Assembly: GCA_002270565.1 (NCBI GenBank)
Contig: NQMI01000026.1
Coordinates: 62,001 to 126,000, forward strand
Source: Stenocarpella maydis
Lineage: Eukaryota; Ascomycota; Sordariomycetes; Diaporthales; Diaporthaceae
Length of the DNA stretch: 64,000 nt
Direction of reading: 5' to 3'
The stretch's first letter is position 1; each line of letters begins with the position of its first letter. Below the pieces are notes generated by a model. The model was not told where the DNA came from. It saw only the letters and a program-made list of their open reading frames with translations, and searched no databases. Positions 34,662-46,186 of this stretch are shown here, piece after piece. Both the position numbers and the translations under genes were made by a program.

Positions 34662-34952
34662 ATGCCTATTTGAACCGTAGTACTTAAAGATTAACGAATA
34701 GCTCCCAGGGCCCCGGCAGGGGCTTTCCACCTGGTATTTAAGGAATCGGAGTGTATAATTCAGCCAAATTCACAGACCCACAACTTCCAGACCAATGCAT
34801 AATTAAAAGCCTTACACCTTAATGTCTAATCAAGAATGTGCGTGGGTGGATGTAGATGTAGGAATTGGGCATAGAGTTAGGCGCAGATGTGAGAGTGAGG
34901 TTAGTTTACCCTCTGTTTCATGGGTACGAGGGTCCGATTCCACGCTATCTAC

Positions 34953-35774
34953 CTACTTGAGGGTGTCCAGTCCAGGTGTTGCTGTCGGCCCGCCTGTTGA
35001 CTTTTGTACCTCCTCAGCACCACTCGCCCTCCATGCGCTGAGGATCAGGTTGACAATGTGGTCCACACCGACGTCCTTCTTAACCTGCGCAAACACCGTC
35101 GGTCCACCCTCCCGCATCTTCCTCGCATCCCTCTCCATGACGCCCAGGTCGGCCCCGACGGCCTCGGCGAGGTCCGTCTTGTTGACGACGAGCAGGTCGC
35201 TCTGCGTGATGCCGGGCCCGCCCTTGCGGGGGATCTTGTCGCCGCCCGAGACGTCAATGACGTAGATTATGTAGTCGGCCAGCTCCCTGCTGTAGTTGGC
35301 GGCGAGGTTGTCGCCGCCGCTCTCGATGAGCAGCAGGTCGGTGTTGAACTCGGCGTGCAGGTCCTCGAGGGCGGCGAGGTTGGCGCTGATGTCCTCGCGC
35401 ACGGCGGCGTGCGGGCAGCCGCCCGTCTCGATGGCGCGGATGCGCTCGGCGGGCAGGGCCCTGTGCCGCGTCAGGAACTCGGCGTCCTCGCGCGTGAAGA
35501 TGTCGTTGGTCACGGCCGCGATGTTGTATCGCGACCGCAGCGCCAGGCACAGCGCCAGCATCAGCGCCGTCTTGCCCGAGCCCACGGGGCCGCCGATCCC
35601 CACCGTGAAGGCGCGCGAGCTCCACTGCCTGCCGTCTATTATGGGCATCTCGCGCCCGATGTACGAGCCCGGGCCGTCGAGAATCTCGTGTGAGTGGCCG
35701 TGCTCCTGGGCGTTGAAGCCGCCATCGTGGGAGTGTGAGTGTGGGGCTGACCCGTCGTGCGAGTGCGTAGCCAT
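34953..35774 (-). CDS. ureG: Urease accessory GTPase UreG
   Basis: Intact single exon, ATG 35774, TAG 34953-34955; 273 aa. UreG is the SIMIBI GTPase that, with UreD and UreF, drives nickel insertion into urease in the cytosol. The N-terminus is a histidine-rich metal-binding tail ([25 protein letters not shown]), as in plant and fungal UreG. Then come the P-loop [15 protein letters not shown] at about 65-80, [13 protein letters not shown], the [15 protein letters not shown] metal-binding CPH motif, [13 protein letters not shown] and the G4-type VNKTDLA. The C-terminal [18 protein letters not shown] is complete. An upstream in-frame TTG region (to 35870) lacks an ATG and is taken as leader. 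No other urease gene is in the window, which is usual in fungi. Confidence 0.96.
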   Translation of the reverse strand: MATHSHDGSAPHSHSHDGGFNAQEHGHSHEILDGPGSYIGREMPIIDGRQWSSRAFTVGIGGPVGSGKTALMLALCLALRSRYNIAAVTNDIFTREDAEFLTRHRALPAERIRAIETGGCPHAAVREDISANLAALEDLHAEFNTDLLLIESGGDNLAANYSRELADYIIYVIDVSGGDKIPRKGGPGITQSDLLVVNKTDLAEAVGADLGVMERDARKMREGGPTVFAQVKKDVGVDHIVNLILSAWRASGAEEVQKSTGGPTATPGLDTLK

Positions 35775-37848
35775 TTTTGGCGGGAGGGGCAGTCGTCGGA
35801 GATCTTGTGCTTGATCTGTGTTATCGCGGTGACGGGGCCAATTGGTCGGAGGACAGATCTGGTGTGGCACGGCAGGACCTGATGTCGAAGATTCCCACGT
35901 GGTAGAGGGGCTCTTTGTACGACGTAAAGGGTAAAAGTAAAGGTCCTACAGCTCGGAGCTCTGGTGGGTCCTTGATGGAGACCCTGGTGGATTACGTAAC
36001 TGCTAGCTCTTATCTACGACTTCAGTCGACTTCACTTGCTACTCACCTCGAACTACTACCTACTCACAACCCTATCAAGGGCACTGCTTAGCCATGATTT
36101 CTCATGTAGAACCAGATGCAAATTGTTGCGAATCGGCGAGCATCGGGCAATCCTTCATTTCCTGCGAAATGATTCAGGACCGGTGCTCTCATCTTCGTTT
36201 ACCTGAGAGTGCTGGGTCAGTTGAGTGCCTTTTCTGGTATTCTGGTGTTAGACATGGCCTGAAACACAGTATATATAGACGAACTTCGGCATGGTGCGTC
36301 AATCGCGACTTCAACAATTGTTCTGTCGACTGGAACACGCCATATGAGCAGCCCACTCCCCCTCCCCAACGCTGAGCATCCGATGTGTCCAAGCTTTGAG
36401 GCGAGCCTGACGAATGCCTTGCATGTTCTGCATGATATCTTGGGTCCCTGGGTACTACACTTGTGTCGGTAGGCCTCTAGCATAATTTCTCCAGGTCGTG
36501 ACTGCAGAACTGTTGGTGGTCTTGCCGGGGAGGAGCCCTCGTACTAGTCAGGCGGAGTCTATGCTACCCAAGCTGAGTGAGCAATGCCACCAGTTCTGAT
36601 TTGAGAAATATTGCAAGCAGGCAAATACGTTACGGGTGTGTAGGGGTGGTCTACTTGACAGGGTATCTTTTTGGTGTTGTGGGTGGTATTGGAGCGTGCA
36701 TGTTTGTGCTCTCTTGCTCGAGGCGGAGATCGCCATAAAGGATGGCAAGATCCGATGGCTGGTTCTGGTTGGTACAGCGAGCGAGCTCAAGTGAGCATGT
36801 CTGACGACCGTTCTCTCACCATGGAAGGGCTGGAAGGACTGACGTTAGGATGCCTAGCGGTGCAGGTGTTGTCTCCTCTCGCTGTGGACGGATACATCGC
36901 CACGGTGCTCTGCCGCTGGCAGCGCCTCAGAAGATGCATTCGTCCGATGGAGACGGCTTTGTAAGTGCTGGGAAACTGCTGCTACCACCGGAGTGCAGGT
37001 CAACGTTCAAGCGCCCTTGGCGCAGTGGTCGAGAACCGGGTTAATTGTTCATTCACTGCCTGCTAGGACGGGACGACGCAACTGAGGGGGCCTGGCTTCG
37101 CACCACCCGGGGTGTACCTTTTTTATTTTTGTTGATTTCCCTTGGGTGCTGGTCACCCTCAGCAATCCCCCTACACTCAACTCACTCTCGTGGCCGGTGG
37201 ATGGAGATGGACCTTCTCTCGACTTTTTTTCTCTATTTAAATCAAGGTGTGCCAGCGTGACTTTCGTCGTCGTCGTAGATTTCGCGATTGCTCCCTGCTT
37301 CGCTCGAGCCTTGGCTTTCAATCTTGGTCGGTTGTATGGCACCAGCCATCTGCGCAAAAGCAGCTTCGAAGGTCGAACAGCCCCAGCGGGCTTCGTTTAA
37401 ATGAAAATCCCGAACACCGCCTGTTAACCCCCCCCCCCCTTCCCCTGGGGAGTCCTTCTGAAGTGTCCCATGGCTAAGTCTGGGGTTGAAAAAGATGAGC
37501 ACGGGTACAAAGCTGACTCCAGCACACGTACGGAAGGCATGGCAGAGGTCGGACATAATATGGAACCCGGGAGTTAATTTCGTCAGCAATGCTTTGAGTC
37601 TAACCCCCATTCGTATTCTTCTCTAGGCAGTGAACTTTGAGTGGGTCGTCTTGAATCCATCGCCAGTCCCCTCAACCCAGAATTTCCTCAAGTCCAGGCT
37701 ACAAGCTGATGTGGATGAAGTGTGACATGAATATAAATATCGACCTCCTCAAGTTCGAATGGGCCATCCTCCATTTCCTTCACCTCACCGACAACTCGCG
37801 CGTTATTAATATTGATGCCATCACCTGTTCAAAAATCCTGCAATCAAT
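35775..37848. other. Intergenic between ureG and the SDR gene
   Basis: About 2 kb of non-coding DNA with the ureG promoter at its left end. A C-run of about ten bases lies near 37431-37439. A GCGCCCTTGGCGCAGTGG stretch at about 37011 resembles the 5' half of a tRNA but has no matching 3' half. No gene seen. Confidence 0.5.
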
Positions 37849-38686
37849 ATGCCTCCCATCAAAGGCCAGACTGTTGTCATCATCGGCGGCTCCTCCGGTA
37901 TTGGTGCCGCTGTAGCTAAACTTGCCTGTGTTGAAGGCCTGAAAGTCGTCATTGCTTCGTCCAACCAAACCCGTGTCGACGAAGCCGTTGAGAAAATACA
38001 AGATTCAGTGCCTGGGTCCCAGATATCTGGTTTCACGGTCGACATCAGCGGGTATGATGTGGAGCCGCACTTGGAAAATTTGTTCACCTCTGTCACAGAA
38101 GCCCATGGAGGGCCAATCGACCATATCGTCATGACCGCTGGCCTCGCCAACGTCAAATCCCTTTCGGAGTTTACTGCTGAGCATTTCAAAGAAGTCGCTC
38201 CTCTGTAAGATACTCATCGCCATATTTACAGCAAGGCTCTCCCGCCGTTTTCGATGCTGACACAGAATGTTTACTACAAGCCGCCTCGTCGCGCCCATAC
38301 TCATCGCAAAGCTAGCCCCACGCTTCCTTAAGCCGCACTGGACGTCTTCCATTATCTTCACTGGCGGCGCAGTGGGTGAGAAGCCGGTCATGGGGTATGC
38401 AATGGGTGCCGGCTGGGCGGCTTCGCTCTACGGCACTGTCCGCGGCCTCGCCCTCGAGATGGCACCGATACGGGTCAACGCAGTCAGCCCAGGCGCGACG
38501 GCCACGGAGCTCTGGGGTCCTCCCGGGGAGGCGCGTGAGAGGCTTGAGACTGCCGTCACCTCGAGGGCGTTGCTGGGCAAGCATGGTCTGCCGGACGAGG
38601 TCGGCGAGGCCTACATCTATCTGATGAAGGACACCAATAACACTGGGAGTGTGATCAGCTCTAGTGGGGGCTCATTACTTCTGTAA
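37849..38686 (+). CDS. Short-chain dehydrogenase/reductase, atypical active site
   Basis: Exon 1 37849-38204, intron 38205-38265 (GTAAGA donor, GACACAG acceptor), exon 2 38266-38686 (TAA); 258 aa. Rossmann-fold SDR: GGSSGIGAAVAKLA (nucleotide-binding glycine motif) at about 13-26, VDISG, HIVMTAGLA in place of NAG, then SIIFTGG and RVNAVSPGATATELW. In classical SDRs a Tyr-x3-Lys pair follows the serine region. Here the Tyr lies in GYAMGAGW and the Lys position is Ala, so the usual proton relay is absent or rebuilt. A subgroup of bacterial and fungal SDR-like proteins shares this loss, so it is probably not a mutation unique to this gene. Substrate unknown. NAD(P) choice cannot be read with confidence. 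It precedes the ART-like gene on the same strand. Confidence 0.85.
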
Positions 38687-39181
38687 CATAAACTTCCGAT
38701 TTTGGGCTTGTCTTTTGGTTAATACTCACCAAAGACCCATCCAGTGCCTGCCTCTAATATGCAGCATATTATTTGAAGTGGATGTCAGTCTTGGAATGAG
38801 CCATCTTCAGGATTCATGACCCAGTCTTTTGCACCAGAGCAGCTTTCAAAGAGGTGCGTACTAGCTCCTCTTCTACCAGAATTAGATCACGATGGCCCAT
38901 GGCTAGCACACCTCCAAGGTTCGCGCGTGCGGTCATCTGACGCCCCCCCCCCAATAAAAAGGGGGATATTGCTGGAGATCAACTGTTTGGTCAACTGCGA
39001 CCTGCGGAAGGCGTAGTACTTCAAATAGGTGGCCCCGTGCCCCAGACATCGCCCAAGAACTAACCACCAAAAACGATCAATCGTATGTACCTAACCAACA
39101 TCAATAAACAATAACCTCGGTTTCAGAACTTTAATCTGCACATCGATCTCGACACTGACAGTTTTCTCTTTGAACACCAAA
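38687..39181. other. Intergenic
   Basis: Separates the SDR and ART-like genes. A C-run lies near 38943-38951. No gene seen. Confidence 0.5.
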
Positions 39182-40483
39182 ATGCAACCAATCTACCTTT
39201 CTACTGTCCTCATAAAATACACCACAACCTCGGACATGACATCGCTCGGAAAGCGGCGAGGAGACTCCGCGAGCAGTTTACTGCCAGCAAAACGCGGCAC
39301 GGCCTGGCGGCAGATCTCAATTTGCAGCTCCTCCTCCTCCTCAGACGATTCAACCATCGTCATAGAAGTACCAGAGGACCTGGACTCGTTGGAAACTCTG
39401 ATTTGGTGCGGTTTTGATGAAGATATTGCTTCAAACTCTATCCTGCCGGAATGGGAACGCCAGAATTCACTATTCCCGGAGCGCGAGCACACTTTAATGG
39501 AGGAGGCCATCATCTACATACAAAACCAAAGCCTCCATGTCGATTTCGAGATAGAAAATGAAGACTGGAAAGCCACCTTGAGAACCTTTGGGCTCTCGAC
39601 GGATCTTATAGAGCGAATCATGAACCCGGAATACGAAGCTATTCGTACTGGAGGTACACCTCTTTTCTGGGCCATCGACTCTGTTCAAGAGGCATACTCC
39701 TACCTCAGCAATATCACGAAGGAGAAACTGAAAGAAGAAATCCAGCGTGTCAATTCTCCAGCTCCGAATATCACTCCAAAACCAGCGCCCCAACTCTCAG
39801 AGACTCAGGGACAAGCTCGGAGTGATATACTTTTGACCGCAGCCAAGAGACCTCAAAATACAGAAGGACGGCAACTATTTTACAAAGGTGGGGCAAAATG
39901 GCGTCTTCAACAGGTGTTTGGCGGGAAAAACGGCATTGATCTTGCGCCAACCCTCTCTCTACCGCCTAATGACTTTCATCCAACATCAGCGAGCTACCTT
40001 TATTTCACGAAACAAAAGGAGGTTGCGCTCCAATATTGCCGATATCTTCATGAACGCGTTCCAACAGTAGAGCCAGGCTTACTCGTTATGGCTCTTCCTA
40101 CCTCAACTCTACCAGCTCAAAAGGAGGTCTTCGGAGAGGATTGGTTCGACCTTGTCTGGTCGTCCAGAAACCACGAAACTTTGCGCCAAAACAGAGGCAA
40201 GCTTCCTGAACACCTAAGACGGTATGAAGAGGCAGACATCCTTATGGGCGACATCTGCAACATGAGTCCGGACAAAATCAACAGGCTGAACGACAAGCGA
40301 GAATTAACCAGAATAAAGATCCGTGTTGGGGATCGAGACGTCAAGGCCTCACAAACCGTCTTCGCATCTGACAAGGCTTTCGAATACTTAACTGAAGAGT
40401 TGAAACAAGCACCTGGATACTTGTGGCAAGAATCGCTTCCTAGAAGCTTTTCAATTCGACAACAACAGGGCAAAACACGTTGA
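39182..40483 (+). CDS. ADP-ribosyltransferase-like (DUF3990-like) fungal protein of unknown role
   Basis: Single 433-codon frame from ATG 39182 (AAA context) or ATG 39236 to TGA 40481-40483. The N-terminal half is acidic and Ser-rich (CSSSSSSDD) and helical. The C-terminal half, from about residue 220, has the layout of a large uncharacterised fungal family: LFYKGGAKWRLQQVF, then SASYLYFTKQKEVALQYCRYL, a strand-rich part with GEDWFDLVWSSR, EEADILMGDIC and ASQTVFASDKAFEYL. This resembles DUF3990 and the ADP-ribosyltransferase fold (G-G loop, YxT-type strand, late QxxF strand), but the catalytic residues are not classical and transfer activity is not shown. Codons end in A/T more often than those of its neighbours, which hints at a recent or foreign origin. 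No secretion signal is visible, so an intracellular role is likely if any. The fold is inferred by pattern; the frame is convincingly coding. Confidence 0.55.
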   Translation: MQPIYLSTVLIKYTTTSDMTSLGKRRGDSASSLLPAKRGTAWRQISICSSSSSSDDSTIVIEVPEDLDSLETLIWCGFDEDIASNSILPEWERQNSLFPEREHTLMEEAIIYIQNQSLHVDFEIENEDWKATLRTFGLSTDLIERIMNPEYEAIRTGGTPLFWAIDSVQEAYSYLSNITKEKLKEEIQRVNSPAPNITPKPAPQLSETQGQARSDILLTAAKRPQNTEGRQLFYKGGAKWRLQQVFGGKNGIDLAPTLSLPPNDFHPTSASYLYFTKQKEVALQYCRYLHERVPTVEPGLLVMALPTSTLPAQKEVFGEDWFDLVWSSRNHETLRQNRGKLPEHLRRYEEADILMGDICNMSPDKINRLNDKRELTRIKIRVGDRDVKASQTVFASDKAFEYLTEELKQAPGYLWQESLPRSFSIRQQQGKTR

Positions 40484-40950
40484 AATGGACCGTGTCTCTG
40501 CTCGGAATGCGTTGAGTTTACTGGGAGAACCCGCAAATTCTTCCACTTTTATGGTTATTATGGATAGAAGGGGTAATTAGGAAGAGAGATTGATACGGAT
40601 AGTTGAGGAGTTTGAAGTAGTTACTATTGCATGGGTGATCTTGAACAGTGCAGTAACTGGACTCATCTGTTCCCACGCCTGGGAGAGCGGCACAGCATTA
40701 CGGAAATGGCAGGAATCTTGTCCCAGCCGTACCGTGACAGCCTCAGACCTGAGGCATCAGGACTTGTACCAGGCATCGCCAGGAAATGTACCATTCCAGC
40801 CTGTAAGGTCACCGCTCAGAAGACAGTTTTCCTTCACGGCTGCTGAGGAATTGCTCTTGGTGTATGAGTACCTCAAATGGTTAATTGTCTTGGTTGTGGT
40901 TGTGCTCGGCTGTTATTCTGATAATTGCAGATAAGCATCGTGGCAGCTCT

Positions 40951-41000
40951 GCAGCAGCAGCAGCAGCAGCAACAGCAGCCGCAGCAGCCCGCAGCCAGCT
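40951..41000. repeat. CAG microsatellite
   Basis: Imperfect CAG/CAA/CCG trinucleotides over about 50 bases, not inside a coding frame that I can support. Confidence 0.75.
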
Positions 41001-43210
41001 GTAATATCGCCGCAGGTAGCATGAATCAAAAAGCTCTTTCAGAAATTTGTGTGGGTCCTCTCCTGCTGCAAAACCTCAGTAGATACTAGGTAATGATGGT
41101 ACCAGTATGACGGTAGACTGAACTCCTGTCTGTCCCTCGACCCTTCCCTTCGACGGGATTCTCTTCCTCAGTCATGGCCACGAATGGGAGTTCTCTAGAC
41201 AGCTTTTCTGCCCGCGGCCTCGTAGGTCAACGCTTCCATCTGACAGCTATTCATTCGGTACCAACAATAGGGTTGGAGCTTCTTGTTCGCCCAGGAGGTT
41301 GTGACTGGACTATCTCGGCCAATCACATTGACAGCTGAGGCGCTTTTGACAATGCCCGTCAGCAGCAGGATGCAAATTTGTCGGGAATTACCCAGACGGC
41401 GTCCTGACGGCCGAACCATGTTTACAGTAAGCAGAACTCCATGTGCAATTGAGATGGTTGCTTCGGGGACAGCGACCGTGGGTCTCGTACTGCCTCCTCT
41501 TTGTGGAAGGAAGCTCCGATAACCTGTTCTCGGCGGCCTTGAAGTAAGCCCGAGCTTTGCCGTTACTATATTGTCCACGGCCGGGGATGCAGAAATACGA
41601 AATGCCTCTACCATGTAGGGAAACGGGCATCTTGGATTGGCGTGTTGCATATCGCGGTGTCGTCTTGGGCATGCACGAAGCAGCCATTGGCAGTCAGCGA
41701 CGCGTAGCCTTTCGGCCTCCCGAGATAGACTTGTCAAGCTGGTCGATGAGCTCACGCGGTAATGATAAACCAATTGGTTGGGTGCTTGAGAACCGGGCCA
41801 TGGACGAGTTCCGTGACGTCTGTTCATGGAGTCCAGGCTTCGGTCCCATCTCGTTGATTCGACAGGCAGCCGGCCCAATTAAAAGCAATTAGGGGTGATG
41901 CCGTGAGGCTCAAAAGAAGGTTACGGCATGGGCTGTCAAGATGGGTATTTAGAAGCAGGTGTCATGCCATGGCTGCAGGAGCGCTCCGCCTGTCCGCCAG
42001 CGGTACCCAGCGGGCACGTCAGGTCTGCAGGGTCCCATAAATTGGAATTCTGGGCAGGCCAGGAGTGGCTACTTGAGGGTAAGGATGAGGCAATCTGGCC
42101 TGACACACTGAGTTGTAACCGGCACAGGCGGATGCTGGCCATAGAGGCGAGGGAGGGAGCTCGATCCGGAGCCCGATTTAGCAACACGGATGGCCGTGGA
42201 GGAGGGCAACGTCATGAGCGCATGGTTCGACGTGTGTTTCCAGCACGTGTTGGGACCGGGCTGGGTTGCGTGACGGGGAGAAGAGTTTTCACGGTCCGGT
42301 TCGCAGGCGCATACATAGCTTGGCCGCAAGGAGTGCGGGCCGCCGCAATGGGAAATCTGGGTTCTGGAAACATGGACAAACAGGCTGACAGGTCGAGGTT
42401 GAGAAATACCCACGGTGGTGATACTCGGTACGTGTGATGCCTGGTGCGGCCGCTGGTGCTGATTATAGCGAGAATAATGCGAAACACCACGGGGGACCGA
42501 AATCGCAAAGGCTAGTCTGGCCAACTCGTCACCCCATGTTGTTCCCAGGGGCAGGACAAGGTGGCAACGGACAAGCTGCCTGGGCTTTCAAGGTCGATTT
42601 CTCATCTGCCAGACAGAGGCCATCTGGGTGTGAACACTGAAGGGCGCGTTCGGCCATGCTGACTCTAGCGCTACTCGAAGGTTATTCCGAGTCAGGCATG
42701 TCGAAGCAAGCCGTCATTGGAATGCTTGGATGTTTGGACGTTGCAGCTCAATTCCCCGGCCGAGACAGGCTGGAGCGTCTCAGACAGACGGCCGTTGCGC
42801 GGTGAGATCAAATTAGTAGCAGCAGCAGCCATGGCGTGGCTTCTGGTGTCTGGAGTCTTCTGGTATCGTCCGGGAATGGAGTTAGGAGACAGACTGGGAG
42901 GGCAGCTATGATACTGCTGACTGGGTGGATGAGCGATTTTCGGGACGACAGGCCGGAGCGAGCCCAGGGCATATCGGATCGGACCTGGACAAGCCTAAGC
43001 TACGCCTTGTCCGACACAGGGGGGCGAGGTAGAGATGACCTGTGCGACAGCCGCCAAGGTCGAGTCCTGCTTTGCCATGGGCGATTTGATGCCGTCGTGC
43101 TCGAGCCTAGGTTAATGCTGATGTGCTTAGCCGGGCTCCGCGATATATCCCGTTGACGGCCGGGAATAGGTGGAAGGCGTCGTGGGCAATGGACGAACTG
43201 GAGGGCCGGA

Positions 43211-43301
43211 AGGCTGGCTGGGCTGGCTGGCTGGGCTGGCTGGCTGGGCTGGCTGGCTGGGCTGGCTGGCAAGTGGCGTGGCATGCAAGTGGCGTGGCAT
43301 G
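43211..43301. repeat. GGCT minisatellite and 16-nt direct repeat
   Basis: Tandem GGCTGGCTGG units followed by two direct copies of AAGTGGCGTGGCATGC. Long frames on both strands here (for example minus 43000-43554) are produced by the repeat. Confidence 0.8.
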
Positions 43302-43879
43302 CCAGACGGCTTCGAGCAGGACCCGGAAGGGCGTAGAGCGGTGGGCGGCACGGACAAGCTCGGGCCACGGCAGCTGGAGAGACAGGGGGAGCTCTCTGTG
43401 TGGGTGGGATGATTTCCAGCTTGACTGCTGGAGAGAACAAAGGTGGGGTGGGGAGCAGGAGCAACGGCTGCAGCGGAGCAGGGAGCACAGCTGCCCCTCC
43501 CCCTCCATATGATGGATGATGTGAGGTCAACCGGTACTCCGTACATGTTGACATTGGTCACCGAGCAGTCACTTATCTCGCCCCCCATTGTGAGTAGACA
43601 ATCCACACCAGATAGCTGAACAATTTGCAAAGAAAGATACATACATGGTATAGTCAAACGGGGTCACCTGTCTTTCCACCCATGCAAGGGGTCCTGATCT
43701 CCATAATCAGCCGTGAGTTGCGTGTGCGTGCCTCCTTCATCATGAAAAATTGCCCCGCCAACGTCCCTCGCAGGTCCCCGAGCCGGAGCTGAGCTGCGCA
43801 GAGCACAGCAGGCCAGGCCAGGCCAGGCCAGAGCGAAGGACCCAGACGGAGCTTTTGCTGGGTACCTGCCCATACGTGA

Positions 43880-45273
<1,394 letters not shown>

Positions 45274-46186
45274 ATTGGCTAGCCCGTCAGCTCTGTGCGA
45301 GTTAGGTGTGAACAACTAGAACCAACCACCACACTGCAGGATGCGGTCAGGACCGCGTACCAAGGGAGCTCAGCACCGGACGTGCACGCTGCTCCCGAAC
45401 CGGAACCACGAAAAAGCCTGAGATGATTTGGAAGCAAGAAAAGTCGGTAACGTCCAACGGCTGCTGCCGTCATTGGAAGGGTAATGGAGTCGGTCCATTA
45501 GACAGTGGTGGTAGTGATTTTGGTAGCTACGCAACTGCAAAAAATGAAACCCAAAAGAAACATTTCAAGTCAAAAAAACCTCGGAGCACCGTGACATGAT
45601 CTACTTGCTAGAATGTGCCATTCTCGGGATGTTTTCCATTCCTACGTACGGTCTATAAGGCGCCTATTGACGATTTCTCTGAGCCTGCCTCCTAAAGCAT
45701 GAAGAGGTAATGATTGCTTCGTTCTGTAACCGAGCCAGACGGGAGGACAAGACATCCCGTCCAAATTTATTCACCGGCCTCCAATGTCTCAGCCCATGTC
45801 TTCATTCATCATGGCCCTGTAGTTGCCCCGAGAGGAAAGTCGACTGTGGTGAGGTTGTAGGACAGGTACGCATGTGAAAGCGCAGGGGGCAGGCGAGCAT
45901 GGCAGGGGTGGCAGGTAGTTGCATGGTAACATATTATACAATGAGCGCATAAGAGACGGACCCTGGTCTCGTTTGCGACCTCCCTAGTCCGCAATTATGT
46001 CCACGCGGAAATGGTCCTCAGGCCGAAGAAAGACGCGCAAAGAAGGTCGGGCTCGCACAAGACTGACCCGTTCATCTTAGAAGAGCTCGGCAATTCGTGC
46101 TTTGCCAGTAGCCAACCCGGGTAGCGAATTCCCAGGCCTCGCAAAAGAGGTGACTATGCTTTCTTCCCTCTGGAGACCCCATCTGC
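45274..46186. other. Intergenic, convergent
   Basis: GAPDH 3' region and the 3' region of the RS-rich gene. No gene or strong repeat seen. Confidence 0.5.

Larger units (their letters stand above)
34154..34952. other. Intergenic with structured repeats between TSR1 and ureG
   Basis: Convergent 3' regions. Contains a GGCCC-rich tandem repeat (34351-34600), a perfect 22-nt palindrome (34640-34661) and a nine-base direct repeat GGTTCGCTA at 34275-34283 and 34608-34616 bracketing the tandem array. It looks like the remains of a mobile element, but no coding motif is left. Confidence 0.5.

Noticed and set aside
34880..34960. GGTCCGATTCC resembling a tRNA T-loop
   Set aside because: No matching acceptor, D-arm or anticodon stem upstream; it adjoins the ureG 3' end.
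37009..37045. tRNA-like 5' half (GCGCCCTTGGCGCAGTGG)
   Set aside because: No anticodon arm or T-loop (GGTTCGAATCC-like) follows at the right distance and the acceptor ends do not pair.
41195..41878. Minus-strand frame of 227 codons
   Set aside because: Opens with TTG rather than ATG, has no recognisable domain, and overlapping frames are equally long.
43000..43657. Several long frames rich in Pro/Ala/Ser or Gly/Trp
   Set aside because: Produced by the GGCT minisatellite reading through all frames.
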